Source: Thiotrichales bacterium (GTDB lineage: Bacteria > Pseudomonadota > Gammaproteobacteria > UWMA-0217). Taken from it: DNA of 6,524 nucleotides. The position numbers and the translations under genes were made by a program. The DNA is taken from NCBI GenBank assembly GCA_024763135.1, contig JANTGD010000206.1, positions 1 through 6,524 on the forward strand, written 5' to 3'. Under the pieces are notes generated by a model that was given only the letters and a program-made list of their open reading frames with translations, searched no databases and was not told where the DNA came from. Positions 1 to 5,738 of the stretch are shown here, one piece after another (within the stretch, counting starts at the first letter, position 1; each line of letters starts with the position of its first letter).

Positions 1-103
1 TCGTGGTCACCTTATTGGTGATGAGAGGTTTTTCTGATTTGCCTGGTGCACCAAGAGCTTGCGTGGACTTTTGTGATACAACTGAGGTTTTTAGGTTAAA
101 GAC
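1..103. other. Window edge, no supported gene
   Basis: A perfect ten-base palindrome TGGTGCACCA lies at 44-53, and a small TCACC/GGTGA stem at 7-21. On the minus strand, the frame beyond the stop of the 175-aa gene remains open to the edge without a start codon. A gene running in from outside cannot be excluded. Confidence 0.3.
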
Positions 104-631
104 TCAACAGTTATAGCGGCACACGTTCATGCTCAAATAGCGCTCGTAGGCATCACCTGTTCTTAGCCACTGATCAACCTGCTTCTCTGCCTCGGCATCC
201 GCGAGGGTGCGGTCCAACTCACAAAATACCCCATAACGATGGCGTGGACTTTCGGCCGTCTCGGCAATCACCTCACCTCCCTCCACGAACAAACTGTGTT
301 TTGGAGCATCACCGGCACGGGCGCAGAATGCCTGAGCCCCATACCGCTCGATCAATGCTTGTACCTGACGGTTGAATCCCGTTAACGTAAGAGGATGAGT
401 ACGATAGTAGCCCTCGAGCAGACTCGCTGCATCGGCAAGGGCAGCCTGACGCAGTTGCTCAACCGAGTGTTCGGTGTCGCCACGCGTGTTGAAAACCACA
501 TTGGGCGCATCCGACGGCCCCAGCCCAAGCTGTTCGTCATCAACGAGTAGCAGCGCCTGTCCCTTCGCGATGGCGCACCAATCCGTGTCGTCTAGCGCGT
601 CCAATAGCTCGATGAATCGCGCTACGTTCAT
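104..631 (-). CDS. Hypothetical acidic soluble protein, 175 aa
   Basis: I do not recognise this protein. The frame is open to a TTG at 667, but I choose the ATG at 631. It overlaps the stop of the preceding 24-codon frame as ATGA, and the TTG has no spaced ribosome-binding site. From the ATG the product is 175 aa, rich in Ala, Asp, Glu and Leu. It has no signal peptide and no membrane segment, so it is probably cytoplasmic. The first 20 residues (MNVARFIELLDALDDTDW) look like a helix, and a helical stretch follows near residues 55-75. Cysteines lie at the start (DWCA), in the middle (AFCAR), in GVFCELD, and in the C-terminal tail NVCRYNC. The codon pattern and the lack of a competing frame support real coding. 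It runs divergently from the copper/thiol operon, and nothing ties it functionally to that operon. Confidence 0.6.
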   Translation of the reverse strand: MNVARFIELLDALDDTDWCAIAKGQALLLVDDEQLGLGPSDAPNVVFNTRGDTEHSVEQLRQAALADAASLLEGYYRTHPLTLTGFNRQVQALIERYGAQAFCARAGDAPKHSLFVEGGEVIAETAESPRHRYGVFCELDRTLADAEAEKQVDQWLRTGDAYERYLSMNVCRYNC

Positions 632-702
632 CGCTGAATTTGATCGATCAGTTTTGCATACCCCCAACCCCAGTTTCGCTGCGACGCATCACAAACAATC
701 AC
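628..702 (-). CDS. Possible 24-codon small ORF or leader peptide
   Basis: A GTG at 702-700 is preceded at six bases by AAAGGAG (715-709), the best ribosome-binding site in this part of the window. The frame encodes 24 residues (begins MIVCDASQRNWGWGYAK) and ends in a TGA that overlaps the ATG of the 175-aa gene as ATGA. Its own start overlaps the stop of the upstream 77-codon frame as GTGA. This arrangement fits a translational-coupling leader. It also fits the N-terminus of the downstream gene displaced by a one-base frameshift. I do not recognise the peptide. What is seen is the site and the overlaps; the function is unknown. Confidence 0.4.
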   Translation of the reverse strand: MIVCDASQRNWGWGYAKLIDQIQR

Positions 703-932
703 AGTATGCTCCTTTGATTTGTTACAAACGTACTAAGACAATCCGCAACTACTCGGTCACGCATCGTTTGGTCTATTCCGGTGTTATCTGCATGCTCGCC
801 CGTACACATACCACTTACGGGCTCCCGCTCTGCACACGCAACCAACTCATGTAGCGTCCCGCGCAAGGTCCGCGCAAAATCTAAGCACATTGAGCCGTTA
901 CCTTCGGAACAAGAAGAATAGGCACTGCCCAC
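699..932 (-). CDS. Possible small hypothetical protein, 77 aa (63 aa from internal ATG)
   Basis: This open frame begins at GTG 932, or at ATG 890 preceded by GAAGG with a spacing of ten. It ends in a TGA overlapping the GTG of the next small frame. The product is soluble and has a helical stretch (DFARTLRGTLHELVACAERE) and five cysteines. I recognise no family. The frame stays open upstream of the GTG as far as a TGA at 974-972, reading RGDRAAAQVLAKGVGSAYSS, which has a protein-like composition. This could therefore be the tail of a decayed longer gene. No obvious spaced ribosome-binding site precedes the GTG. Coding is supported mainly by the chained overlaps with the two downstream frames. 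Confidence 0.35.
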   Translation of the reverse strand: MGSAYSSCSEGNGSMCLDFARTLRGTLHELVACAEREPVSGMCTGEHADNTGIDQTMRDRVVADCLSTFVTNQRSIL

Positions 933-992
933 ACCTTTCGCAAGAACCTGTGCAGCTGCACGGTCGCCCCGTCAGGATACCCCGGTTGCAGT

Positions 993-1010
993 CCCAATCA
1001 AGTCATTGGG
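993..1010. promoter_or_regulatory. Perfect 18-bp dyad, candidate operator
   Basis: CCCAAT and ATTGGG form a perfect inverted repeat around a six-base spacer, in the divergent intergenic region about 55 bases upstream of the predicted promoter. Twelve of its bases (TCAAGTCATTGG, 998-1009) recur exactly at 5617-5628 upstream of the NosL gene. The symmetry suits a dimeric regulator, but no known consensus such as the FNR box is matched. Confidence 0.3.
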
Positions 1011-1063
1011 TGATATGCCCCAGCACGGGCGAAATCACTCATTTCCCCCATGATTTCAGAATG

Positions 1064-1091
1064 TTACAAAACTGGAGCTTTGCGATAGAAT
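1064..1091 (+). promoter_or_regulatory. Putative sigma70-type promoter of the operon
   Basis: TAGAAT at 1086-1091 matches five of six bases of the -10 consensus. A weak -35 (TTACAA, 1064-1069) lies 16 bases upstream. Transcription would begin near 1098, giving a leader of about 25 bases before the ATG at 1122. The poor -35 suggests that an activator may help; the 993-1010 dyad would sit upstream of it. Confidence 0.35.
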
Positions 1092-1121
1092 GAGCTGCCC
1101 TAAACGGGAAAGACGGAGATC

Positions 1122-1412
1122 ATGAGAGGCTCAACGCAATTCACTATTCTGATATCAGCGCTGTTGCTACTGTTGGCAGGCACTTTGATCGACGCACGGT
1201 TACGGCAGGCGCAGGCATCGACGCGCTTGGCGCATGAGCAAGCACTCACTCGCATGCTGGGTCTGTCCGACCTTGTGCTCGCAACCGAAGCGCGCTACAC
1301 GCGCCATCTGAGCCAGGCTGATTTTCACGCGGCGTTTCAGGACCATCCAGCAGCGCTAGACCACTTCCCGAGCGGTTCTGTGTTTGCGCCACCAACGACA
1401 CTCAGGCCGTGA
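1122..1412 (+). CDS. Small single-span membrane protein with His-rich tail, 96 aa
   Basis: The ATG start follows GGAG (1115-1118) with a short spacing of three. Residues 7-24 form one hydrophobic span without a clear signal-peptidase site. The protein is therefore probably an inner-membrane anchor with the rest in the periplasm. After a charged helical stretch (25-50) comes a compact region at 55-86 with four histidines (H62, H69, H75, H81), Y59, repeated acidic residues, and the closing motif DHFPSGS. This looks like a conserved functional tail rather than random sequence, possibly a metal-ligand segment. It is the first gene of the operon, and its TGA overlaps the permease GTG (GTGA), so the two are probably translated together. 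It may be an accessory subunit of the ABC transporter. The function is unknown. Confidence 0.75.
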   Translation: MRGSTQFTILISALLLLLAGTLIDARLRQAQASTRLAHEQALTRMLGLSDLVLATEARYTRHLSQADFHAAFQDHPAALDHFPSGSVFAPPTTLRP

Positions 1413-2542
1413 GACGGTTCCTGCGTCGTCAGCGTGCTCTGGTTGATTACAGCATGGCCAGTTTGCTGCGCCGGAAAGGTAAGAACTTGAGTCTGCTATT
1501 GGTTTATACGCTGCTTGTTTTCCTGCTCGCGTCAGTACTGCTGTACACCCAGGCACTGCGTAAAGAGGCGACACTGGTACTGGCAAACTCGCCAGAAATC
1601 ATTGTGCAACGTCTGGTGGCCGGACGTCATGCATTCATTCCAGCGCAGTATCTAAAGCAACTGGGTGATGTTCGTGGCGTCACATACACGCAGGGCCGGC
1701 TATGGGGCTATTATTATGATCCCGTGGTTAAAGCCAATTACACATTGATGGCAACAGGTAACAAAGGATTGGCAGTGCATGAGATTGCTATTGGCGCTGG
1801 CATTGCTCGCACCCGGCAGCTCACAGTAGGGGATTATTTAAGCTTGCGCAATGCACGGGGCGCACCTGAGACCTTGCGCGTCAAAGAAATTCTCTACCCA
1901 GACTCGGAACTATTGAGCGCAGATCTTATGCTGTTAAATCCTGAGAGCTGGCGACAATTTTTTGCTGTGCCACAGGCCGTCTATACCGATTTGACACTCG
2001 CAGTTCGTAACCCTGCGGAAATCAATAAGGTTGCGGAAAAAATTGTCCAGCGTTTACCCGATACGCGTCCTATTTTGAAATCGGAAATCTTGCGTAGCTA
2101 TGATGCGGTATTCAGTTGGCGTGAGGGACTTGTCTCGCTCCTGCTCTCTGTTGCGCTTTTGGCATTCGTTATTTTTGCCTGGGATAAAGCCTCCGGCCTT
2201 TCTGCTGAGGAGCGACGCGAAATTGGTATTTTAAAAGCAATCGGTTGGGAAACCTCCGATGTGCTGCGTATGAAACTCTGGGAAGGTGCAATTGTTTCTC
2301 TCACTGCCTTTCTCAGTGGCTATCTGCTTGCATATGCACATATCTTTTTCACTTCTGCTGCTTTATTGACACCAATCTTAAAAGGATGGGCCGTACTCTA
2401 CCCTGAATTTCATGTCATACCGTACATCGACTACCTGCAAGTAGCGACCTTATTCTTTTTCACCGTTGTCCCCTATGCAGTGGCGACTCTAATCCCCATC
2501 TGGAAAGCGGCGATCACCGATCCCGATGAGGTCATGCGCTGA
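1409..2542 (+). CDS. ABC transporter permease, FtsX/MacB type
   Basis: This 377-aa inner-membrane permease has four predicted spans: about 27-46, 241-258, 294-314 and 343-365. A large periplasmic domain (about 47-237) lies between spans 1 and 2, which is the MacB/LolC-E topology. The FtsX-domain hallmark is the cytoplasmic stretch EERREIGILKAIGW, with E271 starting EIGILKAIGW. It leads into the coupling helix and the third span. The ATPase is encoded separately, unlike fused MacB. The GTG start overlaps the previous stop by four bases and has only a weak AGG at 1404-1406, so translation is probably coupled. FtsX-family transporters usually act as mechanotransmitters or extract substrates from the membrane or periplasm, not as channels across the inner membrane. 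The substrate here is unknown. The NosL and TlpA neighbours suggest a role in maturing a periplasmic or membrane copper protein. Confidence 0.92.
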   Translation: MRRFLRRQRALVDYSMASLLRRKGKNLSLLLVYTLLVFLLASVLLYTQALRKEATLVLANSPEIIVQRLVAGRHAFIPAQYLKQLGDVRGVTYTQGRLWGYYYDPVVKANYTLMATGNKGLAVHEIAIGAGIARTRQLTVGDYLSLRNARGAPETLRVKEILYPDSELLSADLMLLNPESWRQFFAVPQAVYTDLTLAVRNPAEINKVAEKIVQRLPDTRPILKSEILRSYDAVFSWREGLVSLLLSVALLAFVIFAWDKASGLSAEERREIGILKAIGWETSDVLRMKLWEGAIVSLTAFLSGYLLAYAHIFFTSAALLTPILKGWAVLYPEFHVIPYIDYLQVATLFFFTVVPYAVATLIPIWKAAITDPDEVMR

Positions 2543-2568
2543 GCATCTGACCGCGCTCCATAAACCCG

Positions 2569-2697
2569 ATGAGTGACACCATGATTCATTCCAAAGCCAT
2601 GCACAGCAGCATTCAGAGTAAAACCGTGCATTTATTGATCCCAGCCTCATTACCCAAGAGGGTTGCAACCACGATGGTCGCGACAACGGGCTTGTGA
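2569..2697 (+). CDS. Possible small ORF (42 aa) between permease and ATPase genes
   Basis: The ATG at 2569 (or an in-frame ATG at 2581) opens a 42-codon (or 38-codon) frame. It ends in a TGA overlapping the ATPase GTG as GTGA. The product starts MSDTMIHSKAMHSSIQSK and is rich in Met, His, Ser and Thr. It has no hydrophobic span and no recognised family. No convincing ribosome-binding site precedes either start. A competing frame is open from 2622 into the ATPase start. The ORF may be a coupling device for ATPase translation or a remnant of a lost gene. It fills the only long gap among the genes from 1122 to 5599. Confidence 0.3.
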   Translation: MSDTMIHSKAMHSSIQSKTVHLLIPASLPKRVATTMVATTGL

Positions 2698-3383
2698 ATA
2701 CGCACTTACTACATTTGGAAAACGTGACCAAAACGTTCAATCAAGGTCGCCCGAATGAATATTCCGCACTGCGGGGGATCTCGCTCGATATCCCCGCTTA
2801 CCAGGCAACTTGCATCATCGGTCCCAGCGGTTCTGGTAAAACCACTTTGCTTTCGACGATTGCATGCCTGGCCCGGCCAACAGCCGGGCGCATCTATCTG
2901 CGCGAAAAGCCCATTTCAAACTTACCAGAAAACTTTCTGGCAAAAATACGGCGCAGCACTTTTGGATTTATTTTTCAACGCTTTAATCTCATATCCGGCC
3001 TGACCGTGCTGGAGAATATTGTATTGCCCGCTTATCCTTTGGGTTTACCGCAGCATAAATTACTACAGCGCGCATTCGCGTTGCTTGACCAGTTTGATCT
3101 CAAAAATCGCGCAGAACATCGGGTTGAGTGGTTGTCAGGTGGTGAAGCACAGCGCACCGCCATTTGTCGTGCGTTGATTAATGATCCCGCGATCGTGATT
3201 GCCGACGAACCGAGCGCCAATCTGGACAGCGCATTAACCGCTGAGTTGTTGGAGATATTCACACAATTACGAGCTGCCGGCAAAACGCTGCTGATTACCA
3301 GCCACGACCCCATCATTCACGAGGCTGCTGCCATCGATATGCGTGTTGAAATGCGTGATGGGGAGGTGCGATCAATTGCTTAA
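2694..3383 (+). CDS. ABC transporter ATP-binding protein, LolD/MacB class
   Basis: This 229-aa cytoplasmic ATPase drives the FtsX-type permease upstream. All nucleotide-binding elements are present: an aromatic A-loop candidate Y23, Walker A GPSGSGKT (43-50), Q-loop Q95 in FIFQRFNLI, and signature LSGGE (147-151). Walker B follows as IVIADEP with D171/E172, then the D-loop SANLD (174-178) and the H-loop H204 in ITSHD. The length and the motif LSGGEAQRTAICRAL fit the LolD/MacB/FtsE branch. The GTG is the only usable start, because the frame is closed at 2619-2621 and lacks an ATG between. Its ribosome-binding site is weak, and the GTGA overlap with the small upstream frame suggests coupling. 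The protein appears catalytically intact. The substrate cannot be read from this subunit. Confidence 0.95.
   Translation: MNTHLLHLENVTKTFNQGRPNEYSALRGISLDIPAYQATCIIGPSGSGKTTLLSTIACLARPTAGRIYLREKPISNLPENFLAKIRRSTFGFIFQRFNLISGLTVLENIVLPAYPLGLPQHKLLQRAFALLDQFDLKNRAEHRVEWLSGGEAQRTAICRALINDPAIVIADEPSANLDSALTAELLEIFTQLRAAGKTLLITSHDPIIHEAAAIDMRVEMRDGEVRSIA
3362..3366 (+). promoter_or_regulatory. Ribosome-binding site deciding the TTG start at 3376
   Basis: GGAGG lies inside the ATPase gene, nine bases before TTG 3376. The upstream GTG 3343 and ATG 3358 in the same frame have no comparable site and would add a polar Cys-containing extension ahead of the first span. Confidence 0.6.
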
Positions 3384-4380
3384 TCCGGTCATTATTGCCT
3401 TGCTCATCGTGGCCTCGCTCGATACGCTGATGCTACTGATAGCCGCTGGATTTGCGCTGCGCATCTTGCGTCACTGGGATATTCAATCTGGTAGCGAATT
3501 ACAAATTCGTCTCGAACAACAAACCTACCTGATCGCCACGCTGGTCGGCTTTGCATTTATTACCGAGCTGCTTTCATTGCTGCTATTTGTTTACAATGCA
3601 GATGCGCTGTCCTCACAATTTGTAGGCGCCATGTGTGCCACCGGCGTCCTGAATGTCAACCCCTGGGGCTGGCCAACCCTGATTAGCAAAATCATTGTAT
3701 TTTTTTTCGCCGCCTTATGGCTTGCATTGAATTTTATCGATCGACAAGCAGAGGACTACCCTCTGGTGCGGATAAAATACGGACTGCTCCTGCTGATTGC
3801 GCCACTGATGTTAAGCGTATGGTCTTTCCAGCTGAAATACTTCCTCGGGCTTAATCCTGCGGTGATCACATCCTGCTGTGGGTCACTCTTCTCTGCGGAC
3901 GCGCGGGGGATTGCAGCCGAGGTCTCCAGCTTGACGCCTCGCACAGGCATGCTGCTTTTTTATGTTGGTGGCATAGCCGTTATGATTAGCGGACTTTGGT
4001 ATCTTCGGAAGCAGCGCACCGCACTGATATTTGGCATGTGCAGTATCGGAGCGTTCATTACGGCAATAATCGGCATTGTCTCCTTTGTTGCACTTTATAT
4101 TTATGCGCACCCCCATCACCACTGTCCCTTTTGCATCTTAAAATCAGGACACGACTTCAAAGGTTACTGGCTCTACTTACCGCTCTTTTCCGCCACGGCA
4201 CTGGCGATTAGCAGCAGCGCTGTTGCCGTCACTCAACGCATTCCCAGCCTGCGAACTCAGGCCAAAAAAACAGCCCGGAAGTTTGGCTGGCTGGCGCTGC
4301 TTTTGTATGGAATCTTTTATCTACTCAGCAGCTGGATGGTGCTGACATCGAATCTAACATTAGAAAACTTATGGCTTTGA
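3376..4380 (+). CDS. Eight-span membrane protein with Cys/His motifs, 334 aa
   Basis: The frame could start at GTG 3343, but I choose TTG 3376. It lies nine bases after GGAGG (3362-3366), and starting there puts the first hydrophobic span at the N-terminus (MLNPVIIALLIVASLD). The gene then overlaps the ATPase end by eight bases. About eight membrane spans are visible. Three motifs lie between or near spans: MCATGVLNVNPWGW (C87), TSCCGSLF (C167, C168), and HPHHHCPFCILK (H245-C253) with a CxxC next to a His cluster. These look like metal- or thiol-active sites, plausibly for copper or for disulfide exchange with the adjacent TlpA-like protein. I do not recognise a named family. VKOR-like or quinone-linked thiol oxidoreductases are an analogy only. 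The position between the ATPase and TlpA genes argues for one common pathway. Confidence 0.85.
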   Translation: MLNPVIIALLIVASLDTLMLLIAAGFALRILRHWDIQSGSELQIRLEQQTYLIATLVGFAFITELLSLLLFVYNADALSSQFVGAMCATGVLNVNPWGWPTLISKIIVFFFAALWLALNFIDRQAEDYPLVRIKYGLLLLIAPLMLSVWSFQLKYFLGLNPAVITSCCGSLFSADARGIAAEVSSLTPRTGMLLFYVGGIAVMISGLWYLRKQRTALIFGMCSIGAFITAIIGIVSFVALYIYAHPHHHCPFCILKSGHDFKGYWLYLPLFSATALAISSSAVAVTQRIPSLRTQAKKTARKFGWLALLLYGIFYLLSSWMVLTSNLTLENLWL

Positions 4381-4919
4381 TACTAGAACGCGTGATCCTA
4401 TTCATCGGTATAGGGTGGCTGGTCTCGCTCGCTGGGTGCGGCTCCGACACTCCCCCCCTACTGGAAACCGGCAAACCAACACCCCGGTTTAGCCTGCATA
4501 GTCTGTCCAATCACACGATCTCTTTCCCAGATGATCTGAAAAATCAGGTAGTTGCCATCCGTTTTTGGGCCGACTGGTGTCCGTTTTGTAAATCGGAAAT
4601 GGCAGCAATTGAGCCTGTTTATAAAGATTTGCACAGCCAGGGATTGGAAATCCTGGCGATCAATGTACGCCAAGATCAGACCACCGCGATGCGTTTTGTG
4701 CAACAACTTGGTGTCACTTACCCAGCGTTGCTCGATCCAGACGGTGAAATCGCTCGCGCCTATGGGGTCAGCGGCCTGCCTTCTACATTTTTTATTGATC
4801 GCCAGGGTCGTTTGGTCACACGCCTATTGGGTGAAGCCACGCCAGAGACCTTCAAGGAAATTGTCTTGCCTCTGTTGCAGACACCCACCGCACCGCAACA
4901 CATATCTCAAAGCCAATGA
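4371..4919 (+). CDS. TlpA/ResA-like thioredoxin-fold lipoprotein
   Basis: This 182-aa protein is probably a membrane-anchored periplasmic thiol-disulfide reductase. A lipoprotein signal covers residues 1-23, with lipobox LAGC and lipidated C23. The mature part is an AhpC-TSA/Redoxin-type thioredoxin fold. It has the active site WCPFC (C70, C73) after FWAD, the segment ILAINVRQD typical of TlpA/ResA, and the cis-proline P137 in GLPSTFFIDRQG. TlpA-like proteins reduce cysteines in cytochrome c, or in copper-site chaperones and CuA centres. The genes next door favour the copper role. The ATG overlaps the previous gene by ten bases, and its own TGA overlaps the next ATG (ATGA). The CPFC dipeptide also occurs in the CPFC motif of the upstream membrane protein; that may be coincidence. 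Confidence 0.93.
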   Translation: MALILERVILFIGIGWLVSLAGCGSDTPPLLETGKPTPRFSLHSLSNHTISFPDDLKNQVVAIRFWADWCPFCKSEMAAIEPVYKDLHSQGLEILAINVRQDQTTAMRFVQQLGVTYPALLDPDGEIARAYGVSGLPSTFFIDRQGRLVTRLLGEATPETFKEIVLPLLQTPTAPQHISQSQ

Positions 4920-5599
4920 GCATTGACTATACCTTTGCATTTTTAGCTGGCCTGAGTGGCTACCTGCATTGCCTGGGCATGTGCGGAGGATTAGCGGGAG
5001 GTTTTTTTGCTGGCTCTGGGTGGCAACGGCCTCTGCATCCGGTATTGATCTATCATACTATGCGTATTTTTTCTTACAGCATCTTGGGCATGGCTGGTAT
5101 GCTGCTGGGACGGGTCGTGGCGCAAACCGGCATCATTGGTAAAGGACAGGCCGTGCTGCAAATATTCGCCGGCGTGGGCATTGTAATCATTGGTCTTTAC
5201 TTGCTCCTCCGCACATTCCGCGCAACGGGAAAAACAACCGGACTATGCCAAACCGAAGTAGCAATCCCCCTGCTCAGCACGCGCAGAACCACCGGGTTAT
5301 CTACTGCCGCAATAGCAGGCTTGATCAATGGGTTAATCCCCTGTGCGTTGGTTTTTTCCATTGCACTAAAAGCGTCACAAGCTGACTCCATACTCCAGGC
5401 TGCAGGACTCATGGTTATTTTTGGCATGGGCACGCTCCCGATGTTGCTTGTTATTTCCATGGGAGGCCTAGCACTCCATTGCATCAGTCGTGGGAAACTC
5501 TTGCGGTTGACCGGGATCCTGGTGATGCTCATGGGGTTCTGGACGATTTATGAAGGCTGGATTTTTTTCGATGTTATTCGCGGACTGGCAAATTGGTAG
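4916..5599 (+). CDS. UreH/DsbD-like transmembrane protein (TauE/SafE-annotated family)
   Basis: This 227-aa inner-membrane protein has about six spans in two halves. Each half carries the family hallmark: HCLGMCGG in span 1 (H18, C19, C23) and GLIPCALVF (P142, C143). The second motif reads PCA where PCG is common. Such proteins are usually labelled sulfite exporter TauE/SafE or UreH-like. Homologues often sit beside cbb3 oxidase assembly genes, and the fold relates to CcdA/DsbD, which moves electrons across the membrane with one cysteine in each half. Here it overlaps the TlpA-like gene as ATGA, so a plausible role is to re-reduce that lipoprotein or to move copper. The length is normal for the family. 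The partnership is inferred from the overlap, and the choice between electron and copper transport is open. Confidence 0.88.
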   Translation: MSIDYTFAFLAGLSGYLHCLGMCGGLAGGFFAGSGWQRPLHPVLIYHTMRIFSYSILGMAGMLLGRVVAQTGIIGKGQAVLQIFAGVGIVIIGLYLLLRTFRATGKTTGLCQTEVAIPLLSTRRTTGLSTAAIAGLINGLIPCALVFSIALKASQADSILQAAGLMVIFGMGTLPMLLVISMGGLALHCISRGKLLRLTGILVMLMGFWTIYEGWIFFDVIRGLANW

Positions 5600-5738
5600 C
5601 TCTGCGGGTTGAGCGTTCAAGTCATTGGAGGCAGGCATGCCACAATCATAGCGACGATAGCTTCGCTAACGCCCCGTCAACAAAACAAGGATACAGGGTG
5701 CAAAAGTAATCGTAATCAAGCAATTAAGGTGGTTGACA
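5600..5738. other. Intergenic region upstream of the NosL gene
   Basis: No gene is supported here. The stretch contains TCAAGTCATTGG at 5617-5628, identical to part of the dyad at 993-1010. It also has a perfect six-base inverted repeat TAGCGA/TCGCTA (5649-5654 and 5663-5668, eight-base loop) without a following T-run, so it is not a clear intrinsic terminator. I see no convincing -35/-10 pair. The gap suggests that the NosL gene may have its own regulation, or be read through from the operon. Confidence 0.4.
5726..5732 (+). promoter_or_regulatory. Ribosome-binding site fixing the NosL start
   Basis: AAGGTGG lies six bases before ATG 5739. The in-frame TTG at 5733 would directly abut the site, so the ATG is preferred. 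Confidence 0.65.

Noticed and set aside
44..53. Perfect palindrome TGGTGCACCA as an operator or attachment site
   Set aside because: It is a single short palindrome at the window edge with no adjacent promoter or repeat to support a role.
474..854. Plus-strand ORF of 126 codons
   Set aside because: It lies opposite the minus-strand frames, has a Ser/Thr-rich low-quality composition, and has no ribosome-binding site.
890..1093. Plus-strand ORF of 67 codons before the operon
   Set aside because: It overlaps the dyad and the promoter, has no recognisable protein character, and lacks a ribosome-binding site.
5637..5651. ATG with a good TGGAGG site upstream in the gap before NosL
   Set aside because: The frame closes after four codons (MPQS), so it is at most a relic or a chance match.
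5649..5668. TAGCGA/TCGCTA hairpin as a terminator of the operon
   Set aside because: The stem is only six bases, the loop is eight, and no T-run follows.
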